This document shows positions 8,431 to 16,949 of a stretch of 64,000 nucleotides of DNA, piece after piece. A program made the translations under genes and the position numbers. How positions within the stretch are numbered: the stretch's first letter is position 1; each line of letters begins with the position of its first letter. Location: NCBI RefSeq assembly GCF_052327305.1, contig NZ_CP182486.1:2294001-2358000 (forward strand), in the 5' to 3' direction. The DNA comes from Sphingobium sp052327305. Lineage in GTDB: Bacteria; Pseudomonadota; Alphaproteobacteria; Sphingomonadales; Sphingomonadaceae. The notes under the pieces are model-generated. The model was not told the DNA's origin, searched no databases, and saw only the letters and a list, made by a program, of their open reading frames with translations.

Positions 8431-9194
8431 GCCTCCTGACCCGGCGCGCATTGGTGGGCTCGCTGGCAGCGGGCGGGGCAGGGCTGTTGTCTGGCTGCGA
8501 CAGCATCGGTCAGAGCCCACAGGAGCGCGAGTTGCTCTTCACTGCCGAGAATTTCCATCGCTGGAGCCAGCGGCTTCTTCTGGCGCCCGATGCATTGGCG
8601 CGCGAGTACCGCCCGGAGGAGCGCTCGCGTATTTTCCGTTCAAACGGCACGGCGAACCCCGCGACAGAGCATTATAAGGCGCTGTGGCGCGGCAATTTCG
8701 CGGACTGGCGGCTGGACGTGACGGGGCTGGTCGCACGGCCACTGCGCCTCTCACTCGCGGACATTGCCGCGATGCCCCACCGCGAGCAGATCACCCGGCA
8801 TGACTGCGTGGAGGGCTGGAGCGCGATCGGGAAATGGCGCGGCGTGCCGCTCGCCCGCGTGCTGGAGGCGGCCGGGCTGAAGGATCGCGCGCGCTATCTC
8901 GTCTTCCATTGTCTCGACGAATGGGGCGGTGGCATCGGCACTGGTTATTATGAGAGCATCGACCGGGTGGACGCCTTCCATCCGCAGACGATCCTCGCAT
9001 ACGGCCTCAACGACCGGCCGCTGCCGGTGCAGAACGGTGCGCCGCTGCGCCTGCGGGTCGAGCGGCAACTCGGCTACAAGCAGGCGAAATACCTTGCGCG
9101 GATCGATGCGGTGGACAGCTTGCTCGCCGTGCGCGGCGGCAAGGGCGGCTATTGGGAGGATCGCGCCGGCTATGAATGGTATGCCGGTATCTAG
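8427..9194 (+). CDS. Molybdopterin-dependent oxidoreductase (sulfite oxidase fold), exported
   Basis: This 255-residue protein has a twin-arginine-like N-terminus (LTRRALVGSL) running into a lipobox (LLSGC, Cys 24), so it may be an exported lipoprotein. The sulfite-oxidase-type molybdopterin domain follows. Its Mo-ligating cysteine is in RHDCVEGW (Cys 127), and GYYESID and YGLNDRPLPVQNGAPLRL are family hallmarks. It is shorter than sulfite oxidase and similar in size to MsrP/YedY. The substrate is unknown. It starts within the stop codon of the cytochrome b561 gene with a strong GGAGGAAAGG upstream, so the two almost surely form one unit. Confidence 0.87.
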   Translation: MSLLTRRALVGSLAAGGAGLLSGCDSIGQSPQERELLFTAENFHRWSQRLLLAPDALAREYRPEERSRIFRSNGTANPATEHYKALWRGNFADWRLDVTGLVARPLRLSLADIAAMPHREQITRHDCVEGWSAIGKWRGVPLARVLEAAGLKDRARYLVFHCLDEWGGGIGTGYYESIDRVDAFHPQTILAYGLNDRPLPVQNGAPLRLRVERQLGYKQAKYLARIDAVDSLLAVRGGKGGYWEDRAGYEWYAGI

Positions 9195-9260
9195 CACTGC
9201 CTGGCGAACTCTCTTCCGCCGTCATCTGTGCTTCCGGGCCGACTGCCGGCGTCCATTCTC

Positions 9261-9342
9261 GTCACCCTGAACTTGTTTCAGGGGCCATTTTATTCTCAGG
9301 ATTTTCCTGCGGCCATGGATGCTGAAACAAGTTCAGCATGAC
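9261..9342. repeat. Paired palindromic (REP-like) elements
   Basis: Two short palindromes, CCTGAACTTGTTTCAGG (9266-9282) and GCTGAAACAAGTTCAGC (9321-9337), are inverted relative to each other. They share the extended core GTCA-NN-CTGAACTTGTTTCAG. This is the arrangement of intergenic REP/BIME-type units and resembles repeats I recall from sphingomonad genomes. It fills the gap between the molybdoenzyme gene and cfa and could fold into a long hairpin that ends transcription. Confidence 0.6.
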
Positions 9343-9426
9343 GGCATTTATGTATCCAGCTGAGTTCACCCACTAATCCGCATCAAGCCCTTGATCCCGG
9401 CGGGCGGTCGGGGCTAGCCCAGTCCC

Positions 9427-10662
9427 ATGAAGATGTTGAGCCGACTCCTTGCCACGGCAATCAGGCAGGGAACCCTCGAGCTGCGCTATCCCGATGGCGT
9501 TGTGGATGTGATCGGCACGCCTGCTGAGGGCTTTCCCGATGTAGCGGTGCGCTTCACGCAAAACAGCGCGGCGGCGGCTATCGTCCGCGATCCCGCGCTG
9601 GGCGCGGGCGAGGGCTATATGGACAGCCGCATGCTCGTCGAGCAGGGGACGATCTGGGATCTCGTCATGCTCGTCGGCGCCAACACGCGGCTGGAAAACG
9701 GCACGTTCATCAGCGAACTCGGCACGGTCGGCAAGCTGCGTGAGCGGCTCAAGCACTGGCGCGACGGGCATAACAAGCGGGCGCGCTCCAAGGCGAACGT
9801 TGCGCATCATTACGACCTGTCCGATCGGCTCTACGATCTCTTCCTGGATGCCGACCGGCAATATAGCTGCGCCTATTTCACTGATCCGGAGACGGTGGGG
9901 CTGGAGCAGGCTCAGCTAGAGAAGAAGGCGCATATTGCCGCGAAGCTCGACCTGAAGCCGGGCCAGCGTGTGCTGGACATTGGCTGCGGCTGGGGCGGCA
10001 TGGCGCTTTATCTCAACCGCGTGGCAGATGTGGACGTGCTGGGCGTCACACTCTCCGAGGAGCAGCTCAAGGTCGCGCGCCGCCGGGCGAAGGACGCGGG
10101 CGTGGAAAAGCGCGTCCGCTTCGAACTCATCGACTATCGCGACGTACAGGGACCGTTCGACCGGATCGTGTCGGTGGGCATGTTCGAGCATGTCGGCCTG
10201 CCGCAATATCGCGAGTTCTTCCGCACCTGCCACAATCTGCTGACGCCCGAAGGCGTGATGCTGCTCCACACCATTGGCCGGCTGGACGGGCCGGGCAGCA
10301 CGGACGCTTTCACGCGCAAATATATTTTCCCCGGCGGCTATGCGCCTGCTCTGTCCGAGATTCTGGCGGCGAGCGAGCCCAACAAGCTGCTGCCGACCGA
10401 CATCGAGACGCTGCGGCTGCACTATTACCACACGCTTCAGCGCTGGTACGCGCGCACGGTGGCGGCGAAGGACGAGATCGTCGCGCTCTATGACGAGCGC
10501 TTCTACCGGATGTGGACCTTCTATCTCGCGGCTTCGGCCTCCGGCTTCCGATATGGGTCGCAGACCATCTATCAGCTGCAATATGCGCGGGACCGCGACA
10601 CCCTGCCGATCACGCGGGATTATATGGCCGAAGCTGAAGCCCGTTATCGGGCCATTGGGTAG
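9427..10662 (+). CDS. cfa: Cyclopropane-fatty-acyl-phospholipid synthase family
   Basis: The enzyme transfers a methylene from SAM to the double bond of membrane-lipid acyl chains, which strengthens the membrane in stationary phase or acid. It has 411 residues with an N-terminal lipid-binding region (about 1-115) and then a class I methyltransferase domain. The SAM loop is VLDIGCGWGGMALYL (about residues 181-195), followed by GVTLSEEQ and SVGMFEHVG, which are family signatures. RWYARTV and FYRMWTFYLA in the C-terminal part also match. It is monocistronic, with a hairpin pair after the stop. Confidence 0.93.
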   Translation: MKMLSRLLATAIRQGTLELRYPDGVVDVIGTPAEGFPDVAVRFTQNSAAAAIVRDPALGAGEGYMDSRMLVEQGTIWDLVMLVGANTRLENGTFISELGTVGKLRERLKHWRDGHNKRARSKANVAHHYDLSDRLYDLFLDADRQYSCAYFTDPETVGLEQAQLEKKAHIAAKLDLKPGQRVLDIGCGWGGMALYLNRVADVDVLGVTLSEEQLKVARRRAKDAGVEKRVRFELIDYRDVQGPFDRIVSVGMFEHVGLPQYREFFRTCHNLLTPEGVMLLHTIGRLDGPGSTDAFTRKYIFPGGYAPALSEILAASEPNKLLPTDIETLRLHYYHTLQRWYARTVAAKDEIVALYDERFYRMWTFYLAASASGFRYGSQTIYQLQYARDRDTLPITRDYMAEAEARYRAIG

Positions 10663-10667
10663 TATCG

Positions 10668-10723
10668 GTGGCGCGCTTTCCCGGCGCGCCACGAGGTGAG
10701 TCAGCCGGGCCTCAGAGCCCGGC
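10668..10723. terminator. Two hairpins between convergent cfa and dienelactone hydrolase genes
   Basis: GTGGCGCG (10668-10675) pairs with CGCGCCAC (10685-10692). GCCGGGC (10704-10710) pairs with GCCCGGC (10717-10723). Both are perfect and lie between converging genes, so they probably serve as a bidirectional terminator. No long U-tract follows. Confidence 0.55.
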
Positions 10724-10732
10724 CCCTCCGGA

Positions 10733-11596
10733 TCAGACCAACGCGGCCTTGTAGAGCTTGGTGAGTTCAGCCCAGGCGCGTTCCGCCTCTTTTTCGACAT
10801 AGGCAGCGCTGCCGGGCACGCACCAGCCATGGTCGCCATTATAGACCTCGACCGTCGCGGTCTTCTTTGCCGCCGCGAATGCCGACTTCAATATGTCTTT
10901 GGATTTGGGATCCCGCGCGTCGTCGTTTTTGGCGATCGCGACGAGATAGGAGGCGTTGGTCTTCGGGATCAACAGATGCGGGCTGCTCGGCTGATCCGTG
11001 GTGAGGCCGCCGCCGTGGAAGCTGCCCACCGCCCGGATGCGCGCAGGCACTGCCGCCGCCGTGCGGAAGGAGAGAGGGCCGCCCATGCAATAGCCCTGCA
11101 CGCCGGCCTTCGCCTTCTTGTTCGTTTGCGGCTGCGCATCGAGAAATGTGAGAAAGGCCTGCGCGTCGCGATCGACCGCATCGTCGGTCAGCTTGCCGCG
11201 AAAACCCATGAGGATCTCGCGCGTCTGCGGATTGCTAAAGTCGATGGCGCCGTCGATCACAGGCGCTTTCTTGTCGCGGTAGAACGGGTTGACCACGAGC
11301 ACGACATAGCCCTGCGCGGCAAGGCGCCTGCCGAGATCGCGGAAGACCGGACGCAGGCCCATGATATCGGGCCAGACAAGCACGGCGGGCCATGTGCCCT
11401 TTCCGGCGGGATGGAAGAGCGCCGCGTCCGCCTGACCGTCGGCCGTCTTCACGGTGACGTCCTTCTCCACGACATTCTCGGCGGCTTTGGCGCAGGCGCT
11501 GACAAATCCGGCAACGGCGACGCCGGCTGCCACGAAGCGCCGGCGGCTGACGCTCCAGTCCTCAATGAGGCCGGGATGAATATCCTGATCGCACAT
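10733..11596 (-). CDS. Dienelactone hydrolase family protein, Tat-type signal
   Basis: This 287-residue alpha/beta hydrolase has its twin-arginine motif (SVSRRRFVAAG) about 15 residues in, followed by a hydrophobic stretch ending SACA. That suggests export in folded form. The hydrolase core has the nucleophile Cys in GYCMGG and the catalytic His in NGDHGWCV. Aspartate in IAKNDDARD is the likely third member. Dienelactone hydrolases open lactone rings in chloroaromatic breakdown, but most relatives have unknown substrates and nothing adjacent points to aromatics. Confidence 0.85.
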   Translation of the reverse strand: MCDQDIHPGLIEDWSVSRRRFVAAGVAVAGFVSACAKAAENVVEKDVTVKTADGQADAALFHPAGKGTWPAVLVWPDIMGLRPVFRDLGRRLAAQGYVVLVVNPFYRDKKAPVIDGAIDFSNPQTREILMGFRGKLTDDAVDRDAQAFLTFLDAQPQTNKKAKAGVQGYCMGGPLSFRTAAAVPARIRAVGSFHGGGLTTDQPSSPHLLIPKTNASYLVAIAKNDDARDPKSKDILKSAFAAAKKTATVEVYNGDHGWCVPGSAAYVEKEAERAWAELTKLYKAALV

Positions 11597-11677
11597 GGCC
11601 GTGAGTCTCTCCCTTTATGATCGGGCGGGAGGCTCGTCGCTCAGCGGCTCGCTGTCAATGGGGTGGGCTGCGCGGAC

Positions 11678-12694
11678 CTAAAGGCTCCCATAGCCCGGCG
11701 CATCCCCATGGTGACGGGCCTGCCAGCGGGCGCGGCGGCGCCAGCCGAAGCGGCGGCGTTTGCGCAGATGCAGGGTAGGCCAGTGTCCATGGTCGCATCG
11801 CCCGGCGAGGCGCATCCCTTCCTTCCGATAGGCTGCGAGTACGGCGTCCGCCTGCTCGTTCAGGAGTCCGGCGAGAATGAGCGAGCCGCCCTCGGCCAGT
11901 TGCGCGCAGAGGCCCGGCGCCAACTCGATGAGAGGGCCGGCCAGGATATTGGCCATGATGAGATCATAAGGGGCAAGGCCAGTAATCAGCGGATCGTCGA
12001 CACCCGGTGCGTCCCGTAGGAGGAGGCGGCCCGGTCCTTCGCCCAGCGTCACGCCATTCCGTTCGGCATTCTCCGCTGTCACGGTGATCGCCACCGGATC
12101 GATATCGGAGGCTATGGCGTGGGCACGCGGCCACAGCGAGAGTGCCGCGAACGCGAGCAGACCCGTGCCCGTGCCGATATCCGCGATATTGCCGAAGCGG
12201 TGACCGGAGAGCGCAAGTTGCTCAAGCGTCAGCAGGCATCCTCGCGTCGTCTCATGCTGGCCAGTGCCGAACGCCCGGCTCGCGGGGATGTTGAAGGCGA
12301 CATGACCAGCGGGGACCACGGCGGCGTCATCATGCACGATATAGAAGCGCCCCGCCGCTACGGGGTCGAGACCGCTCTGGCTCTGGGTCACCCAGTCGGT
12401 GTCCGGGAGCCGCTCAAGCTTCGTGGCGCTCAGGTCCGCGCCCGGCACGAGAGCCAGAACCGCCTCGATCTCGTCGGCATTGGGCTCATGATCGAAAATG
12501 GCGTCCAGCAGCCACGCGTCCGGGCTGTTCTCGTCCACTTCCCGCGTGGAGAGCGCGGGCATGCCGGACCAATCCCCGAGCATGTCGTCGCTCTCGGCTT
12601 CGATGGCCAGAGCTTCGGTCCGGCTGCAGGGAATGGAGAGCTGCCATGCTTCCAGTTCGGAGGCAGGCGCGGCGGATTTTTGTTTTCTGGCCAT
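11678..12694 (-). CDS. prmA: Ribosomal protein L11 methyltransferase
   Basis: PrmA trimethylates lysines and the N-terminus of ribosomal protein L11. The 338-residue protein has the substrate-recognition N-terminal domain. Its methyltransferase core contains AFGTGQHETTRGCL, DIGTGTGLLAFAAL and IMANILAGPLIELAP, the latter being the NPPF-like substrate motif of PrmA (N-I-L-A). The C-terminus is basic and slightly extended. A 39-bp gap separates its start from the end of the chemotaxis gene, which is on the same strand, so read-through is possible. Confidence 0.92.
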   Translation of the reverse strand: MARKQKSAAPASELEAWQLSIPCSRTEALAIEAESDDMLGDWSGMPALSTREVDENSPDAWLLDAIFDHEPNADEIEAVLALVPGADLSATKLERLPDTDWVTQSQSGLDPVAAGRFYIVHDDAAVVPAGHVAFNIPASRAFGTGQHETTRGCLLTLEQLALSGHRFGNIADIGTGTGLLAFAALSLWPRAHAIASDIDPVAITVTAENAERNGVTLGEGPGRLLLRDAPGVDDPLITGLAPYDLIMANILAGPLIELAPGLCAQLAEGGSLILAGLLNEQADAVLAAYRKEGMRLAGRCDHGHWPTLHLRKRRRFGWRRRARWQARHHGDAPGYGSL

Positions 12695-12733
12695 CGCCCA
12701 GCCTAGAACGATGGTGGCCTGATGTTCAATCCA

Positions 12734-14101
12734 TCAGTGTCGCGAACCATAGCCGCCCGCTCGCGCGCGGACGGGCAGGTTCTGCTGAACGGCCCCTTCC
12801 GAATCGGAGCGCAGGCGATCGAGGCGAATCTGGACATCATTGAAGCCCTGTTCGAGCGCGTCGATCTCCGAAGCCACGATTTCCGTGTCCTGGCGGATCG
12901 CGGAAATGTTGCTCGACATTGAATCGGCCGCAAGTGCGGTTTCGTCGACAGCAGCCGTTATCATCGTCACGGTCTGCGATTGCGCGTCCATGGCGCTGCG
13001 GATGCGCACGCCCATGCTGTGAACATCCTGCACTGTCGCGCGAATCCGCTCGTTGGTTTCGACCGAAAGACGCGTCGCGTTCTGGATCGCTGCAATCTTC
13101 TGGGCGATGTCGTCGGTTGCCCGCGCGGTCTGATTGGCGAGGCTCTTTACTTCCTGTGCGACCACCGCGAAGCCGCGACCGGCATCGCCTGCGCGCGCCG
13201 CCTCGATCGTGGCGTTGAGCGCGAGAAGGTTGGTCTGCCCGGCAATGTCCCGGATCAGGCCGAGAATGGATTCGATCGACTTGGCGTGGTCGGAGAGCGT
13301 CGCGGACATCTCCACGGCGTCCCCGGCCTGCTGCGAGGCGAGCGCCGCAACGTCGGCGGCGTCATCGACTTCGGAGCGCGCATCGTCGATCGCCCGGATA
13401 AGCCCGGAGGAGGTGTGTGCCGCCTCGCGCATGGCGATCGCGGACTGCTCCGCGGCAGCCGCGACTTCCGATGCCTTGTCGAGCATGCCGCGCGTGGCAG
13501 CGGACGTCTCTCGTGCCTGATCGCGCAGGCGCAGGCCAAGTTGCGTCGTGCCGTCGATCTGGTCCGTCAAAATATGGGCGAAGGCCGCGCGCTGCTGCTC
13601 GCGCTGTTCGGCGTCCTTCTGGGCCATTGCCTGCGTGTGGACGGAGCAGATTGTCTCCGCGCCGAGCAGCGCGAGATGGCGCATGGCGTCAAAAAGCGCT
13701 GCATTTTCCTGAGGGTCCGCAGTGGCAGTGCGGATGAGATCGCGGATCTTGTCCATCGCGGCGCTGAGGCTCAGCAGTTGCACGCAGACGGGCAGTTCGC
13801 CGTAGCGGGTGTCGTGGATCAGCTTTCGGCAGTGCGCACCCCAGGCGTCCCGGTCGACATGAAGAAGCATATCGCGGTAGAAATCCGCAGTGAGTGCCTG
13901 CATTTCCACGTTTTCGTAGGGGCGAAGCATGATTTCGGCGGGTGCGTGGTTGAGCTGGGCTTCCATCGCCGCCTTCACGACGCTGTCCAGTTGCGGCATC
14001 ACGAGCGTGCCGATGCGCTGTGTCGCTTCGACGAGAGTGCCGTTCGGATCGACCTTCCGGACTTTTTCCGCCATCGTCAGGTTTTCAAGCTTGGGCGTCA
14101 T
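12734..14101 (-). CDS. Soluble methyl-accepting chemotaxis-type transducer
   Basis: This 455-residue protein has no transmembrane segment, so it acts in the cytoplasm. Its C-terminal half (about 190-440) is the long coiled-coil signalling domain. The highly conserved hairpin tip reads IAGQTNLLALNATIEAARAGD followed by GRGFAVVAQEVKSLA. That tip contacts CheA and CheW. The N-terminal 165 residues are alpha-helical and rich in His, Cys and aromatic residues (DAWGAHCRKLIHD). They could be a globin-like or other sensory fold; I cannot identify it. The ATG at 14101 has AAAGAGAGA upstream. No che genes are nearby. Confidence 0.88.
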   Translation of the reverse strand: MTPKLENLTMAEKVRKVDPNGTLVEATQRIGTLVMPQLDSVVKAAMEAQLNHAPAEIMLRPYENVEMQALTADFYRDMLLHVDRDAWGAHCRKLIHDTRYGELPVCVQLLSLSAAMDKIRDLIRTATADPQENAALFDAMRHLALLGAETICSVHTQAMAQKDAEQREQQRAAFAHILTDQIDGTTQLGLRLRDQARETSAATRGMLDKASEVAAAAEQSAIAMREAAHTSSGLIRAIDDARSEVDDAADVAALASQQAGDAVEMSATLSDHAKSIESILGLIRDIAGQTNLLALNATIEAARAGDAGRGFAVVAQEVKSLANQTARATDDIAQKIAAIQNATRLSVETNERIRATVQDVHSMGVRIRSAMDAQSQTVTMITAAVDETALAADSMSSNISAIRQDTEIVASEIDALEQGFNDVQIRLDRLRSDSEGAVQQNLPVRARAGGYGSRH

Positions 14102-14291
14102 TCGTCTCTCTTTGTGTTTCCGGGCGGTCCCCGCCGCCCAATTGACGATGGTCCATAGTCGGGGGCTCGTTAATTCGACGTTTAAGACAATTGCGTCTCT
14201 GCTTTGTTCGTTCAGGGAACCCCAACGCGTTTGCAGTGTCGCGCGATTGCGCTAAAGCGCTGCCAAACATGACAGGGACGGACAGATAATC

Positions 14292-14690
14292 ATGGCGCAA
14301 TCTGCACGGCGACCGCTTTCGCCGCACCTCAGCATCTGGCGGTGGGGGCCGGGAATGCTGGTTTCCATCCTTCATCGCGCCACAGGCGATGGCCTTGCCA
14401 TTGTGGGCACGATTGGCTTTGTCTGGTGGCTCTATGCAATTGCGGCCGGCTCCGCGAGCTACGCGCTGTTCCTGTCCGTCGCCACGAGCTGGTTCGGCTA
14501 TGTGGTAATGGTGGGGCTGAGCTGGGCGTTCTTCCAGCATATGGCCTCGGGCCTGCGTCACCTCGTGCTCGATATGGGCGCGGGTTACGAGCTCAAGACC
14601 AACAAGTTCTGGGCGAAGATGACCATCGTTTTCTCGATCACGCTCACGATTTTCTTCTGGGCGTGGATGCTGGTGGGGAGGGCAGCCTGA
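14292..14690 (+). CDS. sdhC: Succinate dehydrogenase cytochrome b556 subunit
   Basis: SdhC is one of the two membrane anchors of complex II; it binds haem b and forms part of the ubiquinone site. The 132-residue protein has the family opening RPLSPHLSIW and SILHRATG before helix 1, and three helices overall. Its haem-ligand His is in FQHMASGLRHLVLD. It is the first gene of an operon: sdhD starts inside its stop codon (TGATG). The 190-bp upstream gap shared with the divergent chemotaxis gene must hold its promoter, but I see no convincing one. Confidence 0.94.
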   Translation: MAQSARRPLSPHLSIWRWGPGMLVSILHRATGDGLAIVGTIGFVWWLYAIAAGSASYALFLSVATSWFGYVVMVGLSWAFFQHMASGLRHLVLDMGAGYELKTNKFWAKMTIVFSITLTIFFWAWMLVGRAA

Positions 14691-15079
14691 TGCGCGGCGG
14701 TACGGAACTCGGCCGGGTTCGCGGCCTCGGCTCGGCAAAAAGCGGCACGCATCACTGGATTCTCCAGCGCTTCACGGCGGTGGGCAATCTGCTGCTGGTG
14801 TCCTGGCTTCTGTTCAGCTTCGTGCGCCTGCCTGCCTTCGATCATGCAACGGTGTCTGGCTGGTTGGCTCAGCCATTGGTCGCGGTGCCGATGATCCTGA
14901 TGCTCGTCAGCGTCTTCTGGCATCTGCGCCTCGGCCTGCAGGTTCTTATCGAGGACTATGTCCATGACGACGGGTTGAAGTTCGCCGTCATCCTCCTCCT
15001 CAATTTCTTCGCGATCGGCGGGGCCGCGTTCGGCCTCTTCTCGGTCGCCAAAATCGCTTTCGCCGGGGGCGCTCTCTGA
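14690..15079 (+). CDS. sdhD: Succinate dehydrogenase hydrophobic anchor subunit
   Basis: The second membrane anchor of complex II has 129 residues and three helices. SGTHHWILQRFTAVGN at the N-terminus matches the quinone-site region, and HLRLGLQVLIEDYVHDD contains the second haem-ligand His and the conserved acidic segment. The frame is open upstream, but the ATG at 14690 overlaps the sdhC stop and gives the family's normal length. It overlaps sdhA by one base (TGATG), so the three genes are translationally coupled. Confidence 0.93.
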   Translation: MRGGTELGRVRGLGSAKSGTHHWILQRFTAVGNLLLVSWLLFSFVRLPAFDHATVSGWLAQPLVAVPMILMLVSVFWHLRLGLQVLIEDYVHDDGLKFAVILLLNFFAIGGAAFGLFSVAKIAFAGGAL

Positions 15080-16908
15080 TGTCGGACACTTCTTCTACGG
15101 CTGCCTACAAGATCATCGATCACAGCTACGACGTCGTCGTGGTGGGCGCTGGCGGCTCCGGCCTGCGCGCGACAATGGGCGCGGCCGAGGCTGGCCTCAA
15201 GACGGCGTGCGTCACCAAGCTTTTCCCGACCCGCAGCCACACCGTTGCCGCGCAGGGCGGTATCGCCGCGAGTCTGGGCAACAATACGCCGGACCACTGG
15301 ACCTGGCACATGTACGATACCGTCAAGGGATCGGACTGGCTCGGCGACCAGGACGCCATCGAGTATATGGTGCGCGAGGCGCCCGCCGCAGTTTATGAGC
15401 TGGAGCATGCGGGCGTGCCGTTCAGCCGCAACGACAACGGCACGATCTATCAGCGGCCGTTTGGCGGCCACATGCAGAATATGGGCGAAGGCCCGCCCGT
15501 GCAGCGCACGTGCGCCGCTGCCGACCGCACTGGCCATGCCATGCTTCACGCGCTCTATCAGCAGAGCCTGAAGTATGACGCGGATTTCTATATCGAATAT
15601 TTCGCGCTCGATCTCATCATGGAAGACGGGCCGGACGGGAAGGTCTGCCGGGGCGTCATTGCGCTCTGCATGGACGATGGCTCCATCCATCGCTTTCGCG
15701 CTCATGCCGTGGTGCTGGCGACCGGCGGCGGCGGGCGTGTCTACCAGTCCGCCACTTCTGCCCACAGTTGCACCGGCGACGGTAACGGCATGGCTCTGCG
15801 CGCAGGTATTCCGCTGCAGGACATGGAGTTCGTGCAGTTCCACCCGACCGGCATTTACGGCGCGGGCGTGCTCATCACCGAGGGTGCGCGCGGCGAAGGC
15901 GGCTACCTCACCAACAGCGAGGGCGAGCGCTTCATGGAGCGTTATGCGCCTTCGGCGAAGGATCTCGCGAGCCGCGACGTGGTTTCCCGCTCAATGGCGA
16001 TGGAAATCCGCGAAGGGCGCGGCGTCGGCAAGGAAAATGACCATATTTTCCTGCACCTCGATCATATCGATCCCAAAGTTCTGCACGAGCGTCTGCCGGG
16101 CATCACCGAGACCGGCAAGATCTTCGCGGGCGTCGACCTCACCAAAAAGCCGCTACCGGTCGTGCCTACGGTCCATTATAATATGGGCGGTATCCCGACG
16201 AACTATCACGGCGAGGTCGTCCATATCCGCAATGGCGACCCCGATGCGGTGGTCCCAGGCCTGTTCGCGGTGGGCGAGGCGGCGTGCGTTTCCGTCCATG
16301 GCGCCAATCGCCTTGGGTCCAACAGCCTGATCGATCTCGTGGTCTTCGGCCGCGCGACCGGGCTGCGGCTCAAGGAAATCGTCGTCCCCAATACGCCGCA
16401 TCGGCCGCTTCCCAAGGGGTCGGAAGATCTGTCGCTTGGCCGGCTCGATCATTTCCGCCATGCGAAGGGTGGGACGCCCACTGCCAACCTGCGGCTCGAC
16501 ATGCAGAAGACGATGCAGCGCCACGCCGCCGTGTTCCGCGATACCGCGCTGCTTGCCGAGGGCGTCGGCAAGATAGACGCGATCTACAAGGGCCTCGGCG
16601 ACATCGGCATCACCGACCGCTCACTGGTGTGGAACACGGATCTGGTCGAGACGCTCGAGCTCGACAATCTGATGAGCCAGGCCGTCGTGACGATGCACTC
16701 CGCCGCCAACCGCAAGGAGTCGCGCGGCGCTCACATGCATGAGGATTTCCCCGAGCGCGACGACCAGAATTGGATGAAGCACACGGTCACGGCGTTCGAA
16801 GGCTGGGGCGGCAAGGGCGGCAAAGTCGGCATCGATTATCGCCCTGTCCATGAGTACACACTCACGGACGAGGTCTCGTACATCAAGCCCAAGAAGCGCG
16901 TCTATTAA
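15079..16908 (+). CDS. sdhA: Succinate dehydrogenase flavoprotein subunit
   Basis: SdhA oxidises succinate to fumarate with covalently bound FAD on the cytoplasmic face of the membrane. The 609-residue protein has the dinucleotide motif VVVGAGGSGLRA and the FAD-linking His in RSHTVAAQGG (residue 54). The active-site segments are HPTG, REGRG and NLGSNSLIDL-like VHGANRLGSNSL. The C-terminus is VSYIKPKKRVY. The iron-sulfur subunit gene sdhB, usually next, is not found downstream in this window. Confidence 0.97.
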   Translation: MSDTSSTAAYKIIDHSYDVVVVGAGGSGLRATMGAAEAGLKTACVTKLFPTRSHTVAAQGGIAASLGNNTPDHWTWHMYDTVKGSDWLGDQDAIEYMVREAPAAVYELEHAGVPFSRNDNGTIYQRPFGGHMQNMGEGPPVQRTCAAADRTGHAMLHALYQQSLKYDADFYIEYFALDLIMEDGPDGKVCRGVIALCMDDGSIHRFRAHAVVLATGGGGRVYQSATSAHSCTGDGNGMALRAGIPLQDMEFVQFHPTGIYGAGVLITEGARGEGGYLTNSEGERFMERYAPSAKDLASRDVVSRSMAMEIREGRGVGKENDHIFLHLDHIDPKVLHERLPGITETGKIFAGVDLTKKPLPVVPTVHYNMGGIPTNYHGEVVHIRNGDPDAVVPGLFAVGEAACVSVHGANRLGSNSLIDLVVFGRATGLRLKEIVVPNTPHRPLPKGSEDLSLGRLDHFRHAKGGTPTANLRLDMQKTMQRHAAVFRDTALLAEGVGKIDAIYKGLGDIGITDRSLVWNTDLVETLELDNLMSQAVVTMHSAANRKESRGAHMHEDFPERDDQNWMKHTVTAFEGWGGKGGKVGIDYRPVHEYTLTDEVSYIKPKKRVY

Positions 16909-16949
16909 TCGCTGACCGGGTGAGATCCGCCGGACTGCGGAGAAAAGCG

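Noticed and set aside
14170..14185. CtrA box between the chemotaxis gene and sdhC (TTAA...TTAA)
   Set aside because: The half-sites are 8 nt apart, not the 7 required for CtrA, so I do not call it.
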